The translations under genes were made by a program, and so were the position numbers. 12,904 nt of DNA from Fischerella sp. Lineage in GTDB: Bacteria > Cyanobacteriota > Cyanobacteriia > Cyanobacteriales > Nostocaceae. The stretch lies in contig JANZYY010000080.1 in NCBI GenBank assembly GCA_026419705.1, positions 1-12,904 of the forward strand, read 5' to 3'. The notes below the pieces were generated by a model. The model saw nothing but the letters and a program-made list of their open reading frames with translations, searched no databases and was not told the origin of the DNA. Below, piece by piece: positions 1 to 7,648 of the stretch. Within the stretch, counting starts at the first letter, position 1, and each line of letters begins with the position of its first letter.

Positions 1-120
1 GCGGTAGGTCCAGAACCAATTGTTCGCCTGCAAACAGGAGGACTCAAGGCCGCTGAAGTTGCTTGGCGACAATTATTGCATTCTGATGACCCAGCCAGAG
101 AATTTGTGCAACTGTTATAA
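1..120 (+). CDS. 3' end of an unrecognised gene (last 39 codons)
   Basis: An open frame runs in from the left edge in frame 1 and stops at TAA 118-120. It encodes 39 residues, beginning AVGPEPIVRLQTGG and ending REFVQLL. The segment is soluble-looking and probably ends in a helix; it has no membrane segment or motif I can assign. It sits 13 bases before the formyltransferase start, in the same direction, so it is probably co-transcribed with the sugar-synthesis genes and may supply another step of that pathway. I do not recognise the family from this fragment. That it is a real gene end is supported by the unbroken frame, the cyanobacterial codon style and the tight spacing to the next gene. 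Confidence 0.6.
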   Translation, partial: AVGPEPIVRLQTGGLKAAEVAWRQLLHSDDPAREFVQLL

Positions 121-133
121 AGGCAGGTGGTAA

Positions 134-1114
134 ATGGCTAATGTATTACTGATTGGCATGGGGACAACCACCTTGAGTGCGCTGGAATCCTTAATGTCCA
201 AGTGCAACGTGCAAGCAGTAGTGAGAAATGCAGACATCGAATCTAATTCTCAGGACCCGGTCGTCAGTCTGGCACAAAAAGCAGGTATCCCCATATTCAC
301 AGATACCTCCCAGAAAGAAATTAACTCGCTGATTTTAAAATTGCAGCCAGATTGCGTAGTGGTATCTTCTTATCACCAGATTCTGCCAGCTTCATTGATG
401 GAACTGTCTACATTTATCAACGTTCATTATTCTCCCTTACCCCATTATCGCGGTCGTGCCAATGTTAATTGGGCAATTATTAATGATGAGCCTTGTGCAG
501 CAATAACCATTCATAGAATTTCTCCAGGATTGGATGAGGGAAATATTTTATTTCAACAACTAATTCCAATTGGCTTTGATGATACGGTTGCTGATATCTA
601 TGACAGTCTAAATGAGATTCAACGGCTAAATTTAGGAGAGACAGTTCTCAAGACATTGTCTGGCTATGCGGGTGTACCGCAAAATCATGCGGAAGCGACC
701 TATTGCTGTACTCGCCTTCCCGAAGACGGTGAAATTAATTGGTCAGCTTCTACCAGGAGTATTGACTGTTTGATTCGTGCGTTAGTCTCTCCTTTCCCTG
801 GTGCTTATACCTATTTTCAGGGACAAAAATTGTTAGTTTGGCGGGCTAAACCTGTAGAAAATCCCCCTGTCTATGTGGGACGAATTCCTGGACGAGTTGT
901 TGGCAGATCCAAATCAGAAGGTTATGTCGATGTACTCACAGGTGATGGTATTTTAAGGATTTTGGAAGTGCAATTGCCTGGGGAAGAAACAACAGCAGCA
1001 GCGAATGTGATTAAATCAGTGAAAAGCACTTTAGGTTTGCAAATATCTGATTTATTAAATCGTATTCAAATTTTGGAAGCACAAATTACAAAATTAACAG
1101 AACATGCAAAATAG
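134..1114 (+). CDS. Sugar N-formyltransferase (Fmt/ArnA-fold), 326 aa
   Basis: Predicted to transfer a formyl group from N10-formyltetrahydrofolate to an amino group, most likely that of a nucleotide-linked amino sugar, in the cytoplasm. The N-terminal formyltransferase domain covers about residues 1-190. It carries the family signature around N96-V-H98, followed by SPLPHYRG (100-107), and the loop SPGLDEGN with D134; N96, H98 and D134 match the family's Asn-His-Asp catalytic triad. Residues about 190-290 resemble the C-terminal domain of the family. Residues about 303-326 look like a short coiled coil. A sugar substrate is preferred over Met-tRNA because the gene overlaps an epimerase gene and is followed by a sugar aminotransferase; this is inference, and a true methionyl-tRNA formyltransferase is not fully excluded. 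AGGCAGG at 121-127, six bases before the ATG, supports the start. The last 11 bases overlap the next gene. Confidence 0.85.
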   Translation: MANVLLIGMGTTTLSALESLMSKCNVQAVVRNADIESNSQDPVVSLAQKAGIPIFTDTSQKEINSLILKLQPDCVVVSSYHQILPASLMELSTFINVHYSPLPHYRGRANVNWAIINDEPCAAITIHRISPGLDEGNILFQQLIPIGFDDTVADIYDSLNEIQRLNLGETVLKTLSGYAGVPQNHAEATYCCTRLPEDGEINWSASTRSIDCLIRALVSPFPGAYTYFQGQKLLVWRAKPVENPPVYVGRIPGRVVGRSKSEGYVDVLTGDGILRILEVQLPGEETTAAANVIKSVKSTLGLQISDLLNRIQILEAQITKLTEHAK

Positions 1115-2078
1115 TCGCGTATTAATCACTGGTGGTGCAGGTTTAGTCGGCTCCCATATTGCCGATTTGCTGGTTCAAGAGGGAGTTGCTGAAATTATTG
1201 TTTTGGATAATTTCACGCGGGGACGGCGTGATAACCTAGCTAAAGCACAAGCGCAGGGTGATTTGGTGATTGTCGAGGGTGATATTCGCGATCGCCAACT
1301 CCTTGCCGATATCATGCCAGGTGTAGATGTAGTTTTTCATCAAGCGGCGATCCGCATTACTCAGTGTGCTGAAGAACCACGGTTGGCGCTGGAAGTTCTC
1401 GCAGATGGTACCTTCAATGTTTTGGAAGCCGCAGTCAACGCCAAGGTAAAAAAAGTAGTTGCAGCTTCTTCAGCTTCCATTTATGGTATGGCGGAAGCAT
1501 TCCCCACCACCGAATCTCACCATCCCTACAACAACCGCACTCTCTACGGTGCAGCCAAGACCTTTAACGAAGGATTATTACGTAGTTTCTACGATATGTA
1601 CGGACTAGACTATGTAGCGTTGCGTTACTTTAATGTCTACGGACCGCGCATGGATATCTACGGCGTCTACACCGAAGTGCTGATCCGCTGGATGGATCGC
1701 ATCGCCGCTGGTCAGCCACCATTAATTTTTGGTGACGGTAAGCAAACAATGGACTTCGTATACATTGAAGATATCGCCAGGGCTAATATTTTGGCAGCTA
1801 AAGCTGATGTCACAGATGAGGTATTTAATATTGCCAGCGGCACAGAAACTAGCTTAAATGACCTTGCCAATAGTTTGGCAAAAGTGATGGGATCTGAACT
1901 AAAGCCAGAATATGGACCAGAGCGCAAAGTTAACCCTGTACAGCGCCGATTGGCAGATGTCAGCAAAGCAAAGCAATTGTTGGGTTTTGAAGCACAGGTA
2001 TCCTTAGAAGAGGGATTGCGGCGGTTGGTGAATTGGTGGCGCGAACAAAAGCTCGCAAAGGAAGCAAGCAATGTCTGA
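1104..2078 (+). CDS. NAD-dependent epimerase (extended SDR, UDP-sugar 4-epimerase type), 324 aa
   Basis: Predicted cytoplasmic nucleotide-sugar epimerase of the GalE/WbpP-like extended short-chain dehydrogenase family. The NAD-binding glycine motif is GGAGLVG at residues 10-16, and D35 at the end of the second strand is the usual ribose-binding acid. The catalytic region is SSASIYG (122-128) with Y148-x3-K152. RYFNVYGPR (about 174-182) is the conserved substrate-side loop of GalE-type enzymes. The serine-type motif, rather than the TDE of sugar 4,6-dehydratases, argues for epimerase rather than dehydratase activity. Length is normal. The start ATG lies inside the end of the formyltransferase gene (11-base overlap) and the end overlaps the aminotransferase by 8 bases, so all three are probably translated from one message. 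The exact substrate cannot be read from the sequence. Confidence 0.88.
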   Translation: MQNSRVLITGGAGLVGSHIADLLVQEGVAEIIVLDNFTRGRRDNLAKAQAQGDLVIVEGDIRDRQLLADIMPGVDVVFHQAAIRITQCAEEPRLALEVLADGTFNVLEAAVNAKVKKVVAASSASIYGMAEAFPTTESHHPYNNRTLYGAAKTFNEGLLRSFYDMYGLDYVALRYFNVYGPRMDIYGVYTEVLIRWMDRIAAGQPPLIFGDGKQTMDFVYIEDIARANILAAKADVTDEVFNIASGTETSLNDLANSLAKVMGSELKPEYGPERKVNPVQRRLADVSKAKQLLGFEAQVSLEEGLRRLVNWWREQKLAKEASNV

Positions 2079-3273
2079 AAAGATACATAACATTCCTATT
2101 GCCAAACCCTCGCTAGGAGAAGCAGAGGCAGAAGCGGCTAAGCGGGCGATTATGTCTGGCTGGGTGACTCAAGGACCAGAAGTCGCAGGCTTTGAACGGG
2201 AATTTGCCGCTTATGTAGGGGCAAAGCATGCTTGCGCTGTATCTAATTGCACCACCGCCTTGCATCTAGCTTTGTTAGCAGTAGGTGTACAGCCAGGAGA
2301 TGAGGTGATTACCGTCAGCCATTCCTACATTGCCACAGCTAACAGCGTCCGCTACTGCGGTGCAATGCCAGTGTTTGTGGATATTGAACCGCAAACATAC
2401 AACATCAACCCGATGTTAATTGAAAATGTCATTGGCGATCGCACTCGCGCCATTCTCATTGTTCACCAGATGGGAATGCCTTGCGAACTCAAAGCCATTC
2501 TGGACATTGCCCACCGCTACAAGTTGCCAGTTGTAGAAGATGCAGCTTGTGCGATCGGCAGTGAAATTCTCTGGGACGGTAAGTGGGAAAAAATCGGCAA
2601 ACCACACGGAGATATCGCCTGTTTTTCCTTTCACCCCCGCAAAGTGATTACTACTGGTGATGGGGGAATGCTTACCACTAACAACCCTGAATGGGACAAG
2701 CAGTTTCGCCTCTGGCGACAACACGGGATGAGTGTTCCTGATACCGTGCGTCACGGTGCTAAACAAGTCATCTTTGAATCTTACCCCATGCTGGGCTACA
2801 ACTATCGCATGACCGACATCCAAGCCGCCGTGGGACGGGAACAACTCAAACGCTTGCCAGAAATTGTCGAACGCCGCCGTTACTTGGTACAGCGATATCG
2901 TGAAAAACTGGTGGATGTACCGGGATTGAAATTACCAACAGAACCGACATGGGCAAAGAGCAATTGGCAGAGTTTCTGCGTGAGGTTACCAGAAAAATGT
3001 CACCAGCAGCAAGTGATGCAGGCGATGTTAGATGCTGGGGTGTCTACCCGCCGGGGAATTATGTGCGCTCATCGCGAACCAGCTTACAGCATAGAAGCTT
3101 GGTCATGTGGAATTGACGCAGATATTTGTGAGTGTAAACCCGGAAAGTGCGATCGCCTGAGTGAAAGTGAACAAGCTCAAGACCGCACTATTATCTTGCC
3201 ACTGTTCCACCAGATGAGTGAGCCGGAACAGGATCGGGTAATTGAGCTTTTGAAAACAATTTGTCAGGTTTGA
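2071..3273 (+). CDS. DegT/DnrJ/EryC1/StrS family PLP-dependent sugar aminotransferase, 400 aa
   Basis: Predicted to transfer an amino group, usually from glutamate, onto a keto-sugar nucleotide. PLP-fold type I features are clear: SNCTTALHLAL (58-68), VVEDAAC with D157 contacting the pyridine nitrogen, and SFHPRK with K191 as the Schiff-base lysine, followed by TTGDGGM. GYNYRMTD (242-249) is the conserved substrate-side segment. Length is typical of the family. An unusual cysteine-rich stretch lies near the C-terminus (C346, C353, C355, C360) and is discussed as a finding. AAGGA at 2058-2062, eight bases upstream of the ATG, supports the start, which overlaps the epimerase gene by 8 bases. 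Next to a formyltransferase, the likely product is the amino sugar that is then formylated. Family assignment is firm; sugar and regiochemistry are unknown. Confidence 0.93.
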   Translation: MSEKIHNIPIAKPSLGEAEAEAAKRAIMSGWVTQGPEVAGFEREFAAYVGAKHACAVSNCTTALHLALLAVGVQPGDEVITVSHSYIATANSVRYCGAMPVFVDIEPQTYNINPMLIENVIGDRTRAILIVHQMGMPCELKAILDIAHRYKLPVVEDAACAIGSEILWDGKWEKIGKPHGDIACFSFHPRKVITTGDGGMLTTNNPEWDKQFRLWRQHGMSVPDTVRHGAKQVIFESYPMLGYNYRMTDIQAAVGREQLKRLPEIVERRRYLVQRYREKLVDVPGLKLPTEPTWAKSNWQSFCVRLPEKCHQQQVMQAMLDAGVSTRRGIMCAHREPAYSIEAWSCGIDADICECKPGKCDRLSESEQAQDRTIILPLFHQMSEPEQDRVIELLKTICQV

Positions 3274-3319
3274 GTGTAATTTCTAGTTCAAGTAGAGGGG
3301 AATTTAGTCAAGAAATTGT

Positions 3320-5665
3320 ATGGAAAAGCCCAATAAGCCAAAGTTAGTTTTTTTTCAATGGAAACATGAAGGGGCAGCTCGATTCCTGTTGTTGCAAAAG
3401 CAACATCATGTTAAGTGCCTGTCCGAGTTTTTTGAAGTAGTCGTGATTAATGACGACTGCGATTACCAGGAAATTTGTGACAAATATCAACCAGACTTAA
3501 CGCTTTTTGAAAGTGGTGTTCCCACAATTCCTCGGAAAAGACCCGAGATTAAAAATACCTCTGCTTATCCGCAGATACCCAAACTAGGTTTGCATAACGG
3601 CGATCCCTTCGATCCTTGGCGTTCGGGTTTTATTTCCGATATGGAGCATTGGGGTATCGAAACCTTTTTTTCCATTGATACTACTACTGCAGAACATGCA
3701 CCAGAGATTGCAGGCAATTTATTTGTCTGGCCTAATTTCATAGATAGTGATATGTATCGCGATTATGGTGAATCCAAGATCATACCAGTGTTATTTACCG
3801 GCCATAATGGTTCTTTATATCCCTGGCGTCAACGAATTCACAAGATTATTCCTCAGTATTATCCATCGCTTATTTGTCCACATTTAGGATATACAGATGA
3901 AAAATCTACTTCACGGATGATTTACGGTGAACGCTATGCTCGAACGATCAATGCTTCTCAGATTGTACCCACCTGTGGAACATTAGTAAAAGAAGTAGTC
4001 CGCAAACATTTTGAGATACCTGCATGTAAATCTTGTTTAGTTACAGAAAAAAGCCCTGGCTTAGAAGCTGCTGGCTTCATTGATATGGTAAATTGCGTAT
4101 TTGCTGATGAAAATAATATCTTAGACAAACTTGATTACCTATTTCAACAACCAGATGTTTTGGAGCGAATTACAGATGCTGGTTATCAACTAGTTCACTC
4201 CAGACATACCTTAAAACATCGGGATCAAATTTGGCAATGGTTTAAACTCTACCAAAATCTCAAACCAAATCAAAAAATTGTTCAGACAAGTCCTTTTGAG
4301 CCATTAATAGTTGTCGAAAAATCATCAGGTCTCAAAAATTCACACATCATCTGCAATGGACTAGATATGATGCTGCTCAAGCAGGGAGATGAAAAACTTT
4401 GGGCTGGTAAATACGAAGGAGCAGAAGCTTTTTATCTCCGCTGCTTAAACTATATAAATTATATGCCAGAACCACATTTTCGGCTCGGCTTGTGTAACCT
4501 CTACAAAGGTAATGCAGTAGCTGCCCATGATTGGATTATTATTCCCATCAAATATACTCTTAACAACTACCAAGCTCTTACTCCCGATCCGGTAGAGTGG
4601 TCTTATTTAATTATTTCTTTACTTTGCCAAGGCAAATTAGATGAAGCAGCCCAAAAAGCTGGAGAATATCCCAATCTCAATCATCCTGAACTGGAGCGGA
4701 CTCGTTGGATAATTAATGTTTTGAAAAAACGAGGAGATCAAAATACTTTCCTTTATAATTCTGATATTAAATACAACTATAGTATTCATCAATTGCCAGA
4801 AAGAAGCTTTCCGGATTGGGTTAAGCATATTTGTATGATGCTGGAAGCTTGTCAAGAGTATCAATGGGCAGAAATACTGTCTCAATCGTTAGCAGTAGCA
4901 AAAAATCATCAGGAATTATCATTTTCACCTGATGTAGAAAAACGCCTGTTCCCCGACAAATTGTCGTGGAAAATGCCATTTTTTACCAAAAAAACAGTCA
5001 TCAATCAATATTCTAAAAAAATTATTAGGAGAATCGCTTATAGTTTCGTCATCCCACTTTCTCAGAAAATACATCCATGGGAGAAAAGATTTGGTTACTT
5101 TCTTCCCTACAACTTTTCAGAGAAGAGAAATGACGAATTCTTTTATAAAGTTCACAAAATTGCCAAACAAGAAGATATTAAAACCGTACTATTAATTGGC
5201 TACAATCCCAGGCAAGCAAGTAACGAAGCATTTTTAAATGGTCTCCGCTCAAATCCTCACAAACTAAATTTATCTTGCATCAAGACTAAAAAAGGTAGTA
5301 AATTAGGATTGCAAAATTGCAATCTCCATCATGGCGACACTTCCGTAAATTTCTACGATCTTTCCAATGCTTCCCAGGAAAACTTTTCGGAAAATCTTCA
5401 ACAGCTCGTTCTCAAAATTAAACAAGACCAGCAAATAGATTTCTTTGACATCATCTTTATTGATGGCTCTGAGCTAAAATTTAGTGTTGAATTAGATGAA
5501 GCGGCAAAGCTGATTATACTTGAGGATATAAATAACTATAATAATTACAGAAATTACCAGAGACTAGTTGCAAATATAAATTATGCAATCCTAGATGAAA
5601 ATCTTTCTCTTCGTCGTGGCTATGCAATTTTTCAAAAACTAAATCAGGACAAAATAAATATTTAA
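3320..5665 (+). CDS. Composite CgeB-type glycosyltransferase with TPR-like middle and methyltransferase-like C-terminus, 781 aa
   Basis: Three regions are visible. Residues about 1-312 look like a GT-B glycosyltransferase of the CgeB / glycosyl-transferase group 1_2 type: an N-terminal Rossmann-like half ending near WPNF (137-140), then LFTGHNGS (158-165) and a C-terminal half with INASQIVPTCG (210-220), CKSCLVTE (236-243), GFIDMVNCVFAD (252-263) and the family-typical final segment AGYQLVHSRHTL (287-298). Residues about 345-530 are helical and TPR-like, for example GKYEGAEAFYLRCL (363-376) and GKLDEAAQKA (438-447). Residues about 600-775 resemble a class I methyltransferase core: TVLLIGYNP (622-630) in the motif I position and DIIFIDGS (710-717), as in FkbM/Methyltransf_24-like proteins. 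The glycine-rich SAM loop is poorly kept, so activity there is doubtful. AGAGGGGA at 3294-3301 is far from the ATG. The stop overlaps the next start as TAATG. No signal peptide is seen; a cytoplasmic role is inferred. Confidence 0.75.
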   Translation: MEKPNKPKLVFFQWKHEGAARFLLLQKQHHVKCLSEFFEVVVINDDCDYQEICDKYQPDLTLFESGVPTIPRKRPEIKNTSAYPQIPKLGLHNGDPFDPWRSGFISDMEHWGIETFFSIDTTTAEHAPEIAGNLFVWPNFIDSDMYRDYGESKIIPVLFTGHNGSLYPWRQRIHKIIPQYYPSLICPHLGYTDEKSTSRMIYGERYARTINASQIVPTCGTLVKEVVRKHFEIPACKSCLVTEKSPGLEAAGFIDMVNCVFADENNILDKLDYLFQQPDVLERITDAGYQLVHSRHTLKHRDQIWQWFKLYQNLKPNQKIVQTSPFEPLIVVEKSSGLKNSHIICNGLDMMLLKQGDEKLWAGKYEGAEAFYLRCLNYINYMPEPHFRLGLCNLYKGNAVAAHDWIIIPIKYTLNNYQALTPDPVEWSYLIISLLCQGKLDEAAQKAGEYPNLNHPELERTRWIINVLKKRGDQNTFLYNSDIKYNYSIHQLPERSFPDWVKHICMMLEACQEYQWAEILSQSLAVAKNHQELSFSPDVEKRLFPDKLSWKMPFFTKKTVINQYSKKIIRRIAYSFVIPLSQKIHPWEKRFGYFLPYNFSEKRNDEFFYKVHKIAKQEDIKTVLLIGYNPRQASNEAFLNGLRSNPHKLNLSCIKTKKGSKLGLQNCNLHHGDTSVNFYDLSNASQENFSENLQQLVLKIKQDQQIDFFDIIFIDGSELKFSVELDEAAKLIILEDINNYNNYRNYQRLVANINYAILDENLSLRRGYAIFQKLNQDKINI

Positions 5666-6636
5666 TGAGAATTCAGGCTAATTTCATGGAAAATCTCTTC
5701 GCTCAAGTTCCATCAATAAACTTTTTAGACATAGGCTGTAGTGGATCGCTAGATGACAAATGGTCTGATTTATTTCCATTACTATGTTATACAGGATTTG
5801 ATCCCAATGCAGAAGAATGTCAGCGTTTGAATCAGCAAACCCATCCCTACAAATCAGCACGTTATCTTCCTTACGCGATCGCTGGGGAAAAAGGGAAAAA
5901 TACACTTTACATGACGGAAAGTATTTACTGCTATTCCCTCTTACGTCCCAACCAGACATGGATTAAGCGTTTTTCTTTTGCTGATTTATTTAAAGAAACA
6001 GGAATCGACTCTGTTGAGTGTACAACGCTCAATCATTTAGCAGAAGAGCAAGAGTTAAGAGCTGATATTATTAAGATTGATACCCAAGGACTAGAGTTAC
6101 CAATTTTTCAAGCTGGCGACAAAGTTTTAGCTGATACTTTCTGCGTAGAAACAGAGACAGGCTTTGTCCAAAATTACTTTGGAGAAACTACATACGCACA
6201 GATTGATGAATTTATGCGCTCCAAAGGATTTCTCATGTTTGATATTAATGTTCACCGAGTCAGTCGCAAGAATTTACTATCTGAATATGGAAAGCAACAA
6301 CCAATATGGTGTGAAGCTGTGTGGCTATTTGATTTTATTGGGCAAGATAAAAAACCTACCTATGAACAATCAATCAAGTCTTTAATGATTTGTAAGGCTC
6401 TGAACTATTGTGATTATGGTTTGGAGTTAGCAACTTACTTTCACAGTTTAGGATTGATCGATTCAGAACTAATGAGTCATTTAGAAAAACCAGAAAATTG
6501 GTTAAAACCAAAAAGAAAACCTGCCTTAAAATCAGGGAAGCTCTTGAATTTACTACCAGAGAATATTAATAGACGTTTGCTTTTTGGGATGAGAGAAATA
6601 CTCGATATCAATAATATCCTGGAAAAATTTTGTTAA
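5665..6636 (+). CDS. FkbM-family methyltransferase with C-terminal extension, 323 aa
   Basis: Predicted SAM-dependent O-methyltransferase, likely acting on a sugar of the polysaccharide or a glycolipid. Motif I is FLDIGCSGS (20-28), motif II GFDPN (44-48) has the acidic residue that binds the SAM ribose, and ADIIKIDTQGLEL (133-145) is the FkbM signature. After about residue 225 there is a further stretch of about 95 residues, helix-rich and basic near KPKRKPALKSGK (about 274-285), not needed for the core fold. The ATG at 5665 overlaps the preceding TAA (TAATG), which implies translational coupling; an internal ATG at 5686 (M8) just before the core could also serve. The preceding composite protein ends in a similar but degenerate fold, so the two may cooperate. 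The substrate is unknown. Confidence 0.85.
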   Translation: MRIQANFMENLFAQVPSINFLDIGCSGSLDDKWSDLFPLLCYTGFDPNAEECQRLNQQTHPYKSARYLPYAIAGEKGKNTLYMTESIYCYSLLRPNQTWIKRFSFADLFKETGIDSVECTTLNHLAEEQELRADIIKIDTQGLELPIFQAGDKVLADTFCVETETGFVQNYFGETTYAQIDEFMRSKGFLMFDINVHRVSRKNLLSEYGKQQPIWCEAVWLFDFIGQDKKPTYEQSIKSLMICKALNYCDYGLELATYFHSLGLIDSELMSHLEKPENWLKPKRKPALKSGKLLNLLPENINRRLLFGMREILDINNILEKFC

Positions 6637-6657
6637 CTTAGTGCAAATATTGAGTAG

Positions 6658-7632
6658 GTGCATGAGTGCATGCTCATGCTGATACAACTACGAACAGCAT
6701 TGCGAAGGTGTATGAAAATTATTGATAAAATTCGGTATAAAATTTTTGAAAAATTAGAACCTTTACTATTTTCGCCATTTTTTATTAAAAATATCGATAC
6801 ATCTCGCAATCAACCAAATTCACGATTAATATCAGTAGCTATTCCACATTACAAGCGAGGTAAAAAAATACATCTAACCTTAAAAAATATCTTCAAGGAT
6901 AAAAGGATAAATGAAATAGTAATTTTAGATGATGGTTCTAGTTTAGAAGAGTTTAATTACTTGGTAGAAAATATATCACGTTTTCAAGGAAAAATCAAAC
7001 TTTTTCGGCGGGAGCAAAACATAGGAGCTTTTGGAACAAAAATTCAAGCTGTCAGTTTATGTAGTAATGAATGGGTGATTTTATTAGATAGCGATAACAG
7101 CATCTTTAGGAAATATATTGATACAATATTTAATTTACAAACATGGGATGAAAGAACTATTTATTGTGCGAGTTTTGCTTATCCTTACTTAGATTTTAGG
7201 AGTTTAAGTAGAGAAGTAATCGATTTTCAAAAGTGTTCAAATATTTTGAACGATAAAATTAATAATATAGATAGAAAAATTTTTGAAATATTTATAAATG
7301 ATGGCAACTATTTTTTGAATAAAAATAATTTTCTGCAAGCGCTTTTAGATTATAAAAACAGTAGAGTTTTTGCTGCAGATGTGATTTTTGCGAATTACAT
7401 CTGGCTTTCTCAAGGTCATAAATTAGAAGTTTTGGAGAATGCTTCCTACTTTCATCGAGTTCACAATGGCAGCACGTGGTTAAACTCAATGCGTGAATCT
7501 ATAAAAAGTGCCGATATTATTCAGGATATGTTTAAGAAAGGTATTCGGGCAGATCGAGAAGTCTTGAGTGATTTGATTGATGCATTACCTTATGCATGGA
7601 CAGAGCCAACAGCTGTTCCGCTAGAAATTTAA
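6658..7632 (+). CDS. Family 2 glycosyltransferase (GT-A fold), 324 aa or 306 aa
   Basis: Predicted inverting GT2-type glycosyltransferase in the cytoplasm. Counting from the GTG start, SVAIPHYKRGK (59-69) is the first strand with the nucleotide-binding loop, EIVILDDGSS (86-95) is the second, NIGAFGTKIQA (121-131) the loop that follows, and LLDSDN (142-147) supplies the metal-binding D144-x-D146. FHRVHNGSTW (265-274) lies where many GT2 enzymes have the acceptor-side base and loop. The start is uncertain: the open frame begins at GTG 6658 inside a small hairpin, but ATG 6712 (M19) precedes the first conserved region and has GAAGG at 6704-6708, only three bases upstream. I favour 6712. The gene is much more AT-rich than the sugar-synthesis genes and has no HIP1 site, which suggests separate acquisition. 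Confidence 0.85.
   Translation: MHECMLMLIQLRTALRRCMKIIDKIRYKIFEKLEPLLFSPFFIKNIDTSRNQPNSRLISVAIPHYKRGKKIHLTLKNIFKDKRINEIVILDDGSSLEEFNYLVENISRFQGKIKLFRREQNIGAFGTKIQAVSLCSNEWVILLDSDNSIFRKYIDTIFNLQTWDERTIYCASFAYPYLDFRSLSREVIDFQKCSNILNDKINNIDRKIFEIFINDGNYFLNKNNFLQALLDYKNSRVFAADVIFANYIWLSQGHKLEVLENASYFHRVHNGSTWLNSMRESIKSADIIQDMFKKGIRADREVLSDLIDALPYAWTEPTAVPLEI
6660..6679 (+). promoter_or_regulatory. Hairpin over the possible GTG start of the GT2 gene
   Basis: GCATGAG (6660-6666) and CTCATGC (6673-6679) form a seven-base-pair stem with loop TGCATG. It lies just after the GTG at 6658 and 33 bases before the ATG at 6712. In RNA it could mask initiation at the GTG, which is one reason to favour the downstream ATG. 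A regulatory role is not shown. Confidence 0.3.
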
Positions 7633-7648
7633 ATAAATTGATTATTTT

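Noticed and set aside
1712..2071. A 119-codon reverse-strand frame within the epimerase gene
   Set aside because: Shadow of a clearly conserved + strand gene; no motif and an arginine/serine-rich product typical of antisense frames.
2416..2844. A 142-codon reverse-strand frame within the aminotransferase gene
   Set aside because: It lies opposite the catalytic core of a well-recognised family; no independent domain or start signal.
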